From positions 1 to 38,706 of the forward strand of contig JACMQU010000042.1 in the NCBI GenBank assembly GCA_014376805.1: DNA of 38,706 bases, written 5' to 3'. This DNA is from Bacteroidia bacterium (lineage in GTDB: Bacteria; Bacteroidota; Bacteroidia; UKL13-3). Position 1 is the first letter of the stretch; every line of letters begins with the position of its first letter. The position numbers and the translations under genes are program-made. Shown piece by piece: positions 24,013 to 33,914 of the stretch. Below the pieces are notes generated by a model that was not told the DNA's origin, made no database searches, and worked only from the letters and a program-made list of their open reading frames with translations.

Positions 24013-25761
24013 TTACCTGCTTACCATATCAAATGCTTCGTTAGGAATATCTTTTATTTCTATAATCAGAAACCCATCTAAGGCATCGTTAAAATGAGGA
24101 TCCACATTAAAAGAAACAATTTTACCATTAAGTTTTAAATATTTTTTAACCAGTACGGGCATTTTTAATTTTTGATTTCCTTCAATTTCACCAATAAAAC
24201 TATCAAGTCGCTTTAGATCTTCACTATGCTGCTTTAAAAGTATATTTCTACCTTCTTTATTACTTTTATAATGAAACTTTTTTTTAGGTTTGATCCATTT
24301 AGATATTTTTTTATCCCAATAGTTATGCCTTATATAAGCCACAAGCAAATCTTTAGATAATGCTGAAAAACTATTGCTGATACTTACCGGGCCAATCATA
24401 TATTGAAAACGGCCATCATTCATTTTTAAAAATTCATTGATCCCTTTCCAGAGTAACATCAATGTGGCAGGTTTGCGCTGGTATGCTGCCGTTACAAATG
24501 ATCTTCCCAGTTCAATCGAGTGAAAAAGTATGGGATACATTTCTTTATTCATTTTAAATAACTGGCTCAGGTAAAAACCATCTACACCAAACCTTTTAAA
24601 CAATAAATCGCCTTCACCGATGCGGTATGCTCCGGCAATTTTTTTCGCTTCCTGATCCCAGATAAAAAGATGCTTATAATACAGGTCAAACGCATCAGAA
24701 TCTTTACTTCTGTTGGTTCCCTCACCCACTTCTCTAAAGGTTATTTCTCTTAATCTCGAGATCTCTTTTAATACATTTGGAATATCGCCTGCCGCGGCAA
24801 TGTGTACAGTAAAATTAATATAGGTAAATAAATTTGCAGAATTATGCAACAATAGAATTTCATTTTCTAAAACATCGGCATTAACTGCGTTTATAATGGT
24901 TGCAGGTTGGTTTAGTCTTTTTAATTTGAGCCTGAATGGATGCGCCTTTATGTGTGTAGCACCTAAGGCATAAGTTTTTGCTCTAAGAAAATTTAACAAT
25001 CTTTCACCTTTAAAATCCTCCAGCTCTTTAAATGCTATAGCTTTGCCAATCCGCACTCTGATACCGCTATGTTGTTTATTTAACATTTCAGAAGGTAGTT
25101 TAATGGTACGTAAACCAGGGTGTAAAAGGCCCAACAAATTAAAAGCAATGCTATTATTTCCCGAAAAATAAACCGGAACAACTTTTACACCTGCTTTAGC
25201 AATAATTCTCCCCACCGCCGGTTCCCATTTTTTGTCTGTAATTTTTAAATTATTTAATTTCAAGGCAGAAACTTCTCCGGCGGGGAATATGCCCAGAGGA
25301 CTAGTTTGAAGATGAATCAGAATTTGCTTTACACCAACTATATTCATTCCCTTATTGCCAATATCTTCAAATGGATTAACAGCTATAATATGATCCTTTA
25401 ACTGAGGAATTTGCTTTAACAAAAAATTACCTACAAATTTTATATCAGGTCTTATTTTAGATAAAACAGACAATAAAATCATCGCATCAATACCTCCATA
25501 AGGATGGTTGGCCAATAAAATAAAAGGACCTGTTTTAGGAATATTTTGCAAGTCGTCTGCACTCACATTATACGCCACGCCAAACTCTTTTAATAAGGAA
25601 TCAGTAAACTCAAATCCGGTTTTTCCCTCAGCGTTAGAATACGCATCATTTAACTTACCCAATCTGAGTAATTTCATAATGGCCGGGGCTAAAATTTTAA
25701 GTTTTAGCTTCTCCAGTTTTAATACTTTTGCAATATCTTTTTTACTGATTAGTTCAGACAT
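24013..25761 (-). CDS. PlsC-type acyltransferase fused to GNAT N-acyltransferase (OlsF/Gls-like amino-acid lipid synthase)
   Basis: A 582-residue two-domain enzyme. Residues about 70-270 form a lysophospholipid acyltransferase domain: LLANHPYGGIDAM has catalytic H86 and D92 in the HPxGGxD variant, and IFPAGEVSAL replaces EGTRS. Residues about 290-490 resemble the hemolysin/OlsB-type GNAT domain (ITFREVGEGTNRSKDSDAFD, FVTAAYQRKPATLMLLWKGI). In bacteria the GNAT half N-acylates an amino acid with a 3-hydroxy acid and the PlsC half adds the second acyl chain. Fused forms (OlsF) make ornithine lipids, while the separate GlsA/GlsB proteins of Bacteroides make glycine lipids. The head group cannot be told from sequence. 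It is the last gene of the minus-strand run. Confidence 0.82.
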   Translation of the reverse strand: MSELISKKDIAKVLKLEKLKLKILAPAIMKLLRLGKLNDAYSNAEGKTGFEFTDSLLKEFGVAYNVSADDLQNIPKTGPFILLANHPYGGIDAMILLSVLSKIRPDIKFVGNFLLKQIPQLKDHIIAVNPFEDIGNKGMNIVGVKQILIHLQTSPLGIFPAGEVSALKLNNLKITDKKWEPAVGRIIAKAGVKVVPVYFSGNNSIAFNLLGLLHPGLRTIKLPSEMLNKQHSGIRVRIGKAIAFKELEDFKGERLLNFLRAKTYALGATHIKAHPFRLKLKRLNQPATIINAVNADVLENEILLLHNSANLFTYINFTVHIAAAGDIPNVLKEISRLREITFREVGEGTNRSKDSDAFDLYYKHLFIWDQEAKKIAGAYRIGEGDLLFKRFGVDGFYLSQLFKMNKEMYPILFHSIELGRSFVTAAYQRKPATLMLLWKGINEFLKMNDGRFQYMIGPVSISNSFSALSKDLLVAYIRHNYWDKKISKWIKPKKKFHYKSNKEGRNILLKQHSEDLKRLDSFIGEIEGNQKLKMPVLVKKYLKLNGKIVSFNVDPHFNDALDGFLIIEIKDIPNEAFDMVSR

Positions 25762-25973
25762 TCCGTTTTATTAGCCGGTAAATATATATAATCATCTCTT
25801 TCAAACTTAAAGCTTAGTAATTATTTAACATATACTTTAGTGTTAAATTTTAGGCAACTACTGCCGCTTAAATTAGAGGCATTAAAAGGAACCGCTCTTA
25901 TTTACCCAGCGCTAATAAGTACAAAATTAAAGGAACAAGGCGTTAAGAATTTGTTTCAATTATAGTATTCATT

Positions 25974-27455
25974 TTAATATCTCTTCTTCAAAATAAGCAA
26001 GGAAGATTCATAAAAAACCAGCTCCCAGTGTTTACTGTTTTTTAACGAATCAACAAGGTGACGGTAATTATTTTCATTTAACGGATAATTATTTGTTGCC
26101 GGATCAAACACCGCAATAAATTTTGCATTTTTAATAAATGGAAAATGATAAATAGTATCTCTGAACGCAAGGTGTGGCGCTAAATTTACATGTGCCGACA
26201 AACTGGCATCTGCAGGAATTTTGAGAAGTCCTTTATTAATAATTGATGGCTTATAGAAACTTTTGTAATGATCTTTATTAAATACATTTTCTTTTACTGA
26301 ATCATAAAAATAAGAAATTCGGTTTTGCATTTTAATAATGGTTATGGCCAGGGTACTAATGAGCAAAACACTTATCAGAACCATTCGTATTTTCCTGTTT
26401 ATGAAAGTTTCTAACAACATCACAATTGCAATTGCTATAACCGGAGCAAACTCTATATTATAATGATAGTTAATGCCCCAGAAAACTATTTCTTTGTTCC
26501 ATAATTTCTGCATCAGTAAAGGCAGTATCATCAGCAAAAAAGCGGGACGCCATAGCACTGCCAATCCACCTGAAAATAATAAGGTCCATAACAATTCATG
26601 TTTAATTAATTCATCAGCGTCGTTGGGAGCATTGCTATTAAAAAACAAAGCGATTACATACAAAGGTTTTGTGATGATGGTTAATAATATTTCATTTAAA
26701 CTTTTACCCAGATGCGAGAATCGGGAAAGTTGTTCAAACGTACCTCTCGGACTTAATTGCGGCATAATCCATGCCGCAGCAGCCGAAAACCATAAGGCAC
26801 TTAACAGGATCAGGCAAAAAGGAAACAGCCATTGTTTAGCTTGCCATTGTTTATTAATTAAGACCATTCCAATGATTATAAACGGAAGCCAGATAGCAAA
26901 ATTTTCTTTACTGATAAGCATAGCAATAAAACAGATAAAGGTTGGAAGTTTTTTATCATGGCTATAATAAAAGAACAGCCAGGGAAAAAAACAGGCTCCT
27001 ATTACATTATCATGAAAATCTGAAGCAAGTGCTGCATAAATAGCAAAGCTTACGTAAAACTGAAGGGTAATAAGTAAAGCTAAAGTGTGATTGCATAATT
27101 TTTGGGAGGCAACTTTATAAATACCTATACCACAAAATAGTAAAGCTATATTCTGAACCAATAATAAAGTATAGGATCCAAACAACCAGTATAAAGGGGA
27201 TAAAACAGGCACCCATAAACTAATATGCAAACCCAGATACGGCACCGCATCCTGCTGGATAAGTAAGGTAGTTACCGGTGTTTTAAAGTGTGCGCACTGA
27301 TACAAAGCCTGATTATAAATGCCATAATCAAGGGCAGAGGTTCTAAAAAAATAATGATTAAGAAAGGTTACCGAACAGAAAACTAAAAAGAAAAACAAAT
27401 GAATAATTACCAGAAACAGGTTTCGTTTGTTTTGTTTAAAGGCTATTAATTGCAT
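25974..27455 (-). CDS. DUF2079 polytopic membrane protein
   Basis: A 493-residue protein with about ten hydrophobic helices starting near residue 12 and a soluble C-terminal domain (about 390-493) ending with ELVFYESSLLILKKRY. Family-like segments are ALDYGIYNQALYQCAHFKTP near the N terminus, LASDFHDNVIGACFFPWLFF and MLISKENFAIWLPFIIIG. DUF2079 proteins resemble GT-C fold glycosyltransferases, but no activity is established. Its gene starts 45 bases after the oxygenase gene stop and is probably co-transcribed with it. Confidence 0.85.
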   Translation of the reverse strand: MQLIAFKQNKRNLFLVIIHLFFFLVFCSVTFLNHYFFRTSALDYGIYNQALYQCAHFKTPVTTLLIQQDAVPYLGLHISLWVPVLSPLYWLFGSYTLLLVQNIALLFCGIGIYKVASQKLCNHTLALLITLQFYVSFAIYAALASDFHDNVIGACFFPWLFFYYSHDKKLPTFICFIAMLISKENFAIWLPFIIIGMVLINKQWQAKQWLFPFCLILLSALWFSAAAAWIMPQLSPRGTFEQLSRFSHLGKSLNEILLTIITKPLYVIALFFNSNAPNDADELIKHELLWTLLFSGGLAVLWRPAFLLMILPLLMQKLWNKEIVFWGINYHYNIEFAPVIAIAIVMLLETFINRKIRMVLISVLLISTLAITIIKMQNRISYFYDSVKENVFNKDHYKSFYKPSIINKGLLKIPADASLSAHVNLAPHLAFRDTIYHFPFIKNAKFIAVFDPATNNYPLNENNYRHLVDSLKNSKHWELVFYESSLLILKKRY

Positions 27456-27500
27456 GGAAGCATATTTTCATTGCCCGGCCTGAACCAACCAGACTTCAGG

Positions 27501-28442
27501 TTATTTCTTAAGCCCTATTTCTCTCAATCTTTCATTAAGGTATTCACCCGCCGTAATAGGCTCGTATTGTGCAGGATTATCTGCATCTACGCATACCGTA
27601 AGGCAATCCAGTTTCATCTCACTGCGGGGATGTAAAAAGAACGGTATAGAAAACCGTGAATTGGCCCATTTTACCCTCGGTGGATTAACCACCCTATGGG
27701 TAGTGCTCTTTAATTTGTTATTAGTTAAACGTTGTAACATATCACCAACATTTACCACTAATTGCTCGGGTAATGCAGTTATAGCCACCCACTCATTTTG
27801 CTTGTTTAATACTTCAAGTCCTTCTGCACTTGCCCCCATTAACAGCGTTATCAGATTTATGTCTTCATGTTCAGCAGCGCGCACTGCAGATTTAGGTTCA
27901 CCCGTTATAGGCGGATAATGAATTGGCCTTAAAATGCTGTTACCATTATGAATCTTATCATCAAAATAAGTTTCCTGCAAACCAAGATATAAGGCTATGG
28001 CACGCAACATATACTTACCAGTTTCTTCCAGTTCTTTATATGCTTTGATCCCATACTTTCCAAAATCGGGTAACGCATCTACAAACACATTATCGGGATA
28101 TTCTTTTTTAATCTGATCACCGTCTTCCACTGTTTGTCCAAAATGCCAGAACTCTTTCAGGTCCCCTTCATTGCGCCCTTTGGCATGTTCCTTACCAAAA
28201 CTCGTGTATCCCCGCTGACCAGATAAACCTGGTACTTCATAACTTGTTTTGTGTTCATCAGACAACCCAAAAAACTCCTGACATTGATGGTATAACTTTT
28301 CACTCGTTTCTGTATCCAGCAAGTGGCCACGTACAGCTACAAATCCAATGTCTTCATAGGCCTTACCCAATGCCTGTACAAAGGCTTGCTTTTTAACAGG
28401 ATCACTACTCATAAAATCTCTCAGATCAACACTTGGTATCAT
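27501..28442 (-). CDS. Isopenicillin-N-synthase-like 2-oxoglutarate/Fe(II) oxygenase
   Basis: A 313-residue soluble oxygenase. An N-terminal DIOX_N domain (SVDLRDF, AYEDIGFVAVRGH) precedes the double-stranded beta-helix core, with iron ligands H192-x-D194 (AAEHEDINLITLL) and H249 (KSTTHRV), and the cosubstrate Arg in R263-F-S (SRFSIPFF). All family key residues are present. The substrate is unknown. Such proteins are often annotated generically in Bacteroidota and hydroxylate or desaturate small molecules. It precedes the DUF2079 gene in a probable operon; no biosynthetic cluster surrounds it. Confidence 0.88.
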   Translation of the reverse strand: MIPSVDLRDFMSSDPVKKQAFVQALGKAYEDIGFVAVRGHLLDTETSEKLYHQCQEFFGLSDEHKTSYEVPGLSGQRGYTSFGKEHAKGRNEGDLKEFWHFGQTVEDGDQIKKEYPDNVFVDALPDFGKYGIKAYKELEETGKYMLRAIALYLGLQETYFDDKIHNGNSILRPIHYPPITGEPKSAVRAAEHEDINLITLLMGASAEGLEVLNKQNEWVAITALPEQLVVNVGDMLQRLTNNKLKSTTHRVVNPPRVKWANSRFSIPFFLHPRSEMKLDCLTVCVDADNPAQYEPITAGEYLNERLREIGLKK

Positions 28443-28661
28443 ATAAACTATTTTAAGGTTTAAAAATTAAAAAACGAAATTAACAACTTCTCCATATAAA
28501 GTTATAAATAATATTCAGCAATTGGTTTTTATTTTTACATACTTCTAAATACGGTTCTATACAAAAGTTGTTTAACGTGTAAAAGTACACCAACCTGCAA
28601 AGATTTTTTCAACTTATATTTAATTTTACCTGTCCTATATTCTTCGTTCTACTACCCTGTT

Positions 28662-29528
28662 TTATTTATATCTCGGGTAATACGCAAACCTGTTTGGTGT
28701 ATCATAATCAGTCCAATTAATACCGCATCTTTTAAAATAACGGGCAGCAAAACGGTTCGCTCTTCGTTCTGTCCAGTAACTATCATGCGTGCATATTCCG
28801 GTTGCTTTATTATAAACATTTCTGTATGCACTTATCAAACTTGCGAGTCCGGGTACAGGCAAATATAATATTCCAAATCGCATACTGTCAAAAGTATGCC
28901 CATATTCATGCATCAGTAAAAGTTCGCCGGCAACTTTGTTGTAAGCACCGGGTATGTTTGCCTGAATATTATTGCCTAAAGAGATCCCGGAACCATCTCC
29001 GGATTCTTTAATCGAAAACGATGCACCTCCAAAGTAAACCACCTTATCTACTCCACCAAAAGCATTTCTTAACTGACAATATATATTCCCTGTTATTGTT
29101 TGCATTAATTCCCAGGTAAAGCGACTAATGCCTCTCATAACCTGCAAAAAGAAACCTTGATTATTACTCTCCAGGTAAAAAAATCCAGCTAATATTTTTA
29201 TGGCATTTAATAGTTTTTTAGGTTCACCCAGTAAAATATTATTTGCTAAAGCTATTATTAAACTTAAACAGGTGAAAGAGGCAAATGCGGTTGCTAAAAT
29301 TTTAAGTATAATCATCATGTAAGGTATATAAGTTGCCAGAGAAATGGCCACACCTGTTATGCCCCCCGCAAGCATGCCAGCAAATAAAGACACCTTGCTA
29401 TCTGAGCGTTTACTTGTTTCTGATTTATTAACATGTATAATAAAATTAACTATCCCAAAAAGAGCTGCAAATAAAATTGGGATCAGCCATAATAATATAC
29501 TTTTTGTATGAAGACAAGCTGAAAACAA
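28662..29528 (-). CDS. Membrane-anchored HExxH metalloprotease-like protein
   Basis: A 288-residue protein if it starts at the TTG at 29528, one base after the tamB stop. An in-frame ATG at 29648 lies inside tamB, and one at 29375 would lose the first helix. The N-terminal 110 residues hold about three membrane helices (ILLWLIPILFAALFGIVNF, the FAGMLAGGITGVAIS region, MMIILKILATAFASF). The soluble C-terminal part has H207-E-Y-G-H211 (LLMHEYGHTFDS) and, 43 residues on, WTERRANRFAARYF, whose Glu fits the third zinc ligand of gluzincin-type peptidases. I cannot assign a family. The position directly behind tamB suggests a role in the cell envelope. Confidence 0.7.
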   Translation of the reverse strand: MFSACLHTKSILLWLIPILFAALFGIVNFIIHVNKSETSKRSDSKVSLFAGMLAGGITGVAISLATYIPYMMIILKILATAFASFTCLSLIIALANNILLGEPKKLLNAIKILAGFFYLESNNQGFFLQVMRGISRFTWELMQTITGNIYCQLRNAFGGVDKVVYFGGASFSIKESGDGSGISLGNNIQANIPGAYNKVAGELLLMHEYGHTFDSMRFGILYLPVPGLASLISAYRNVYNKATGICTHDSYWTERRANRFAARYFKRCGINWTDYDTPNRFAYYPRYK

Positions 29529-29529
29529 A

Positions 29530-32500
29530 TTAGAAATAATAATTATTTTGTTTTTTGAAAAGCTCCAGAAAACTGTCAAACTCTTTACGGTAATATAAAC
29601 CCAATCCCGAAGTTTGTACGTTTCTGCTATAAATAGGATCAAAGCCACTTCTGTTGAAGACTTTTAATTTAGTATTACCTGTTTTTTTAAGACTGTAGGC
29701 AGCACTATAATTACTCTGGGTATTATCATTTGAAACACCTAACTGTACTTCAAGTCTGTTATTATAAAATCGTTTCGTTGCAGATAAAACCACTGTTTTA
29801 CTTTTAGTGGGATCTGATGAATTTAACAAATCAACATTCAAATCAACCCCAAGGTCTACTTTGTTTATTAGTCCGGCCGCTTGTTTGGAAAGCAGATCTG
29901 AAACAGCCTGTGAACCCACACCACTGGCCACATCACTGTTATTACTAGTAATGGGTATAAAGCTACCTGATATTAGCAGAAACAGCATTTGCTGGTTCAT
30001 AATTTCAGGGTCTCTTCTAAAATTTGCAACTACAGCATTTAACTCAGATGCAGCAGATCCCGTAACATTGCTTTGCAGATCGGGGAAGTTTAGATCAAAA
30101 TTAAGAACAGGTCTGTCAACAGAACCATTAATATTTATAATACATTCCACAGGTACCCGTACATTCTGGTCTTTACTATTACTCATGTTTACAATTTCAT
30201 TGATGGTTGTTTTCAATTTGTAAACACCTACTATTCTTAACTCACCGGTCATCGGATCACCTGTCCAGGAGATGCGGCTCCCACTTCTTAAAATAAACTT
30301 TTTGGCCACTACATTTAATGCACTAAAGCGGTAATCACCTTCAGTTACTTCATAATCTCCAAACATCTTAAATGTACCATCCAGAAGCAACTGCAATTTT
30401 AACTGTCCAATACCTTTTGCTCTGATCCGATCATCAGATGCGGCATCAAACAACATTTGTATTTCAGCATCAGGGGTAGCCGAAATATTTAAATTAATAC
30501 CAACACCAAAAGGAATAATTTTAGCTTTTCTGCCAAAAGTATGCAGGGTATCATAGCTAACATAATTTATATAGGAAACATCTTCTTCACCACTTACACC
30601 AAAAGGGTTAATCATAACCCTTGTACCTTTTTCTGTAGTAACATTTGCATTCATTTGTACCTGGTTTGTATTTCCTTTCAAGGTAAAGTCTCCGCTTGCA
30701 TAGGCTACTCCGTAAAACAACTCATTATTTTTAACTGTTGTATACAGTACCTGAAATGTTTTAAAACCATCAACCCGCACGTTATATAACAGCTTATTAA
30801 ATCCATTATGTTCAATTTCTCCGCTTATATGTGCTTTTCTTTTATTTACATCATATATATCAAAAGGTATTATTTTTATTTTGTTATCTGCCAGTTCAAG
30901 GTTCGCTTCCGGCATAGTATAAATAGTTTGTAAATATTCTATTTTAAAAGTAGCATTGGTAATAAATAAATTTCCTGAAAGATTTAGATCATTGGGATGA
31001 CCTTTTAACTGCGCTTTCAATCCAACCCTGCCGGTATATAGTTTTGCCTGTCCTTTAACAAAGGCTTGAAAAGCAGTAATTTCCGACTCACTAAATGAGA
31101 TATCAAGATCAAGTATATTGTCTTGTATAGCATAGTTACCTACCCCCTTTAAATTATTTATCCTGCCCTTTAAAGACTCAAAACCTATGGCAAGTTTATC
31201 ATCATTTTCCTGGTAACCAGTAACCAAATTATAATCTCCCAAAGTATCACCATCGAGCGCAAGATTTTCTACTTTTAAATTGCTTAGTATCACTTCTCTT
31301 TTACCCACATTTTTATAGTTAAGGCTACCATTTGCAATACCTCCCATTTCTATCGATAGCTGATTGGTAAATTTATTTATGGTGTTCAGTTCAAAATTTT
31401 TAACTCTACAGGTAATGTCTTTTTTGATCCCACTGAATGAATAGGTTCCATCTATCTGTAATAATTGATTTTTATTGGTAACTAAAAAGTTATTAAAAGT
31501 TAATTGTTTACTATTTATCTCTAAAGCTTTTCCTTCAGTAATATCCCATTTACTACCTTTACCACCTACCCATGAAGGCTTGTTATCAATTATTAATCTG
31601 TCTGCAAAAAAATCAACACCCTGTTTAAATGATCCCATAACAATACTGTTACTGTCTGTTATCTGATATTGCAGATCAATATGGTTAACCTTAGCTTCTG
31701 CTTTTAAAGCAAAGTCACCTATATACATGGTGTCTGCTTTACCAAACTGCTTCATACTCATTAGCAATTCACCGCTGCTGGCCTCCTGCTCATTAAGTTT
31801 AATAGTAGTTTGCAGAAACTGATACTGATTTAAATTAATGCTACCTGCATAGGCAAGCAATGAATAACTCTTTTGCTTACTGTCAACTTCAGCTTCAAGT
31901 TCTACATTACTAACATTAAAACCGGGAAAAAGCAGTGGTGATATGGCAGCAGTAGAAACAAGATTGAGGTTTAGTTTAAATTCCTGCAAAGGGTTCCTAA
32001 CAGGTTGTTCGGGTTTAAGGTAGTTAACTCCCAATGAGCTCGTCCAGTAATATAGTTGGCTATACAATTCTGTTACATCAAACTTACCTTTAACAGATGC
32101 TTTTACAAAATCTCCTTTAAGGGTAATTGCTTTTTCCATTCCAATTTCAGTTTCCAATTGCAGTTCTGCAATACGATAGGTAAAGCCTGCTTTTTCATAA
32201 TGTGTTTCAGCTATACGCAGGGTTCCATAATTATCATTAAGATTCTTAAAATAAAAATCTGCAAACAAATCTGTTCCAAGAGTAATGTATTCATTGTGTA
32301 AATGAAGTGCTTTTAAATTAGCATGATCCAAAACCCCATCAAGTTCATAATGAGTATATGCACCACTAAAATCAGCTTTTAACTGGCTATTTAAAATTAA
32401 ACTGGTGTCTTGAACATCAAAAAAAACAGTAAGTTTTTTATTAACTACAGCACCTTTTATATCTGCATTTTTGTATGTGTAGCCATCCAGGTGTATCTGA

Positions 32501-33882
32501 TCTACCTGGGTTTCAAAACGCGTATGGAGATGCTCCAGGTCAAATCCTTCTCCATTAATAGTTGCAGCTAAACTAATTACTCCAACCTTTGTATTTTTAA
32601 GATAAGCACCCAGGTTGAAATGATCAATTTTTAACTTTCCCGAATATTTGGATTGCATTGTTTTCTCATTCAGTTTCATGTTCAAATCCGTTTCCATATT
32701 ACCAAACTGCGTTTCAATAACACCATAGCTTACAAAGTCTTTAAAAAAACCTGTGTATTGTCCCCGGTAAACAATTTTACCAAGGTCTGCCACTGCAGCA
32801 GGTAATTTCATATCAATAACAGATTCCAGTTCTTTACTAACAGTTGAAGCATAATCTGCTTTTACATCTATAAAAGTTTCCTCCACATTGGGTAAGCCTT
32901 TAAATTTTGCATTACCTGTAAACTTTGTTTCCTTGCCAACAGTTGCCACAATATTTTTTAAGGATAAATTACTTATAGTTCCATTTCCCTTTGCACTAAC
33001 CCGCGCTTTATAATGATAATTTTTTAGCATAGGTGCGAAGTACACAATGTCTTTCATATCCACATCGCTTTGCATCAGGGTGCCTTTTAAAACAACCTTA
33101 TTTAAAAAATCTTTATATTCATCCCATCCATGAGAACTCATACTAAAGTAATTTTTTATATGACTGTTGGGTGTAATCAAATCCAGGTCTTTAAACTCAA
33201 GCAGGTTCGGACAAATAATTACACTGGCATTTAAACGGTTTATTACAAAACCACTTCGGTCGTGGCAACTAAAGTTTTTAAGATCAAAATTTAATGAATC
33301 ATTTTGAATGACAAACCTTTTAGAATTAAAATTTACGCCATCCACATCCATGCGATTATAATCAAATCCTTCTTCACTAAAGATACCTGTAGAATCCAAT
33401 AAAATAAAGCGGGTATCCATACATTCAACATTTCTGAAATCAAGAACAAAAGGAAGTGCATTGGGATCAATAATGGTATCATTTGGATTAGAGAAATAAT
33501 CCAGTACCGCAAAACTAAAAGTACCGTCTTTATAAGTTGTCATTTTACAAAGTCCCTCATCCAGTATTACATCATTTAAAATGAAGCGGGAAGAATCGAG
33601 GTGTGCACCTATAATGTTAAATTGAATCCGACCTGCATAAAAAAGTGTATCATTTTTCTGATCTCCCAAATTTACCTGCCTTAAGGTAAAATAAGTCCAG
33701 CCATCATAGCTTATTTCGCCAATACTTAAATGAGTATTAAACTTTTTATTAACAAACTCAGCAACCCGTTTAACAAGGTAGTTTTGAAACATATAACTGT
33801 TAAATAACAGGTACAGTAACATAAGCAACCCAAAAAAGGCTGCTAATAAAACATAAGATATTTTGATTAACCTCTTAAGCAA
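29530..33882 (-). CDS. tamB: TamB-like translocation/assembly module protein
   Basis: A 1450-residue envelope protein. An N-terminal membrane anchor (LLAAFFGLLMLLYLLFNSYM) is followed by a very long repetitive beta-rich periplasmic region, then the C-terminal TamB/DUF490 domain (about 1050-1450: RVDGFKTFQVLYT, IIPFGVGINLNISATPDAEIQ, FGDYEVTEGDYRFSALNV, NFDLNFPDLQSNV, QMLFLLISGSF), ending in aromatic residues NYYF. TamB-type AsmA-like proteins form hydrophobic grooves linking inner and outer membranes and are implicated in phospholipid transport and outer-membrane protein assembly. The start is the TTG at 33882; no in-frame ATG fits. It diverges from tsaD with 32 bases between start codons. 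Confidence 0.9.
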   Translation of the reverse strand: MLKRLIKISYVLLAAFFGLLMLLYLLFNSYMFQNYLVKRVAEFVNKKFNTHLSIGEISYDGWTYFTLRQVNLGDQKNDTLFYAGRIQFNIIGAHLDSSRFILNDVILDEGLCKMTTYKDGTFSFAVLDYFSNPNDTIIDPNALPFVLDFRNVECMDTRFILLDSTGIFSEEGFDYNRMDVDGVNFNSKRFVIQNDSLNFDLKNFSCHDRSGFVINRLNASVIICPNLLEFKDLDLITPNSHIKNYFSMSSHGWDEYKDFLNKVVLKGTLMQSDVDMKDIVYFAPMLKNYHYKARVSAKGNGTISNLSLKNIVATVGKETKFTGNAKFKGLPNVEETFIDVKADYASTVSKELESVIDMKLPAAVADLGKIVYRGQYTGFFKDFVSYGVIETQFGNMETDLNMKLNEKTMQSKYSGKLKIDHFNLGAYLKNTKVGVISLAATINGEGFDLEHLHTRFETQVDQIHLDGYTYKNADIKGAVVNKKLTVFFDVQDTSLILNSQLKADFSGAYTHYELDGVLDHANLKALHLHNEYITLGTDLFADFYFKNLNDNYGTLRIAETHYEKAGFTYRIAELQLETEIGMEKAITLKGDFVKASVKGKFDVTELYSQLYYWTSSLGVNYLKPEQPVRNPLQEFKLNLNLVSTAAISPLLFPGFNVSNVELEAEVDSKQKSYSLLAYAGSINLNQYQFLQTTIKLNEQEASSGELLMSMKQFGKADTMYIGDFALKAEAKVNHIDLQYQITDSNSIVMGSFKQGVDFFADRLIIDNKPSWVGGKGSKWDITEGKALEINSKQLTFNNFLVTNKNQLLQIDGTYSFSGIKKDITCRVKNFELNTINKFTNQLSIEMGGIANGSLNYKNVGKREVILSNLKVENLALDGDTLGDYNLVTGYQENDDKLAIGFESLKGRINNLKGVGNYAIQDNILDLDISFSESEITAFQAFVKGQAKLYTGRVGLKAQLKGHPNDLNLSGNLFITNATFKIEYLQTIYTMPEANLELADNKIKIIPFDIYDVNKRKAHISGEIEHNGFNKLLYNVRVDGFKTFQVLYTTVKNNELFYGVAYASGDFTLKGNTNQVQMNANVTTEKGTRVMINPFGVSGEEDVSYINYVSYDTLHTFGRKAKIIPFGVGINLNISATPDAEIQMLFDAASDDRIRAKGIGQLKLQLLLDGTFKMFGDYEVTEGDYRFSALNVVAKKFILRSGSRISWTGDPMTGELRIVGVYKLKTTINEIVNMSNSKDQNVRVPVECIININGSVDRPVLNFDLNFPDLQSNVTGSAASELNAVVANFRRDPEIMNQQMLFLLISGSFIPITSNNSDVASGVGSQAVSDLLSKQAAGLINKVDLGVDLNVDLLNSSDPTKSKTVVLSATKRFYNNRLEVQLGVSNDNTQSNYSAAYSLKKTGNTKLKVFNRSGFDPIYSRNVQTSGLGLYYRKEFDSFLELFKKQNNYYF

Positions 33883-33892
33883 TGTAGTTTTG
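33862..33892 (+). promoter_or_regulatory. Promoter of tsaD overlapping the tamB start
   Basis: TTTG at 33862-33865, a 19-base spacer and TAGTTTTG at 33885-33892 fit the TTTG-N19-TAnnTTTG consensus exactly. The predicted start near 33898 leaves a leader of about 17 bases. The -33 element lies inside the first codons of divergent tamB, so transcription of the two genes should interfere. Confidence 0.7.
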
Positions 33893-33914
33893 CGGGAATA
33901 TAAGCATTAAACCA

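Noticed and set aside
26473-26967. 164-codon plus-strand frame
   Set aside because: It lies entirely opposite the well-supported DUF2079 gene and has no recognisable features.
29529-29648. Upstream ATG start (29648) for the metalloprotease gene
   Set aside because: It would put 40 codons inside the conserved end of tamB; the TTG just after the tamB stop is simpler.
29807-30223. 138-codon plus-strand frame
   Set aside because: Antisense shadow of the tamB C-terminal domain; Ser/Thr-rich composition is typical of a shadow frame.
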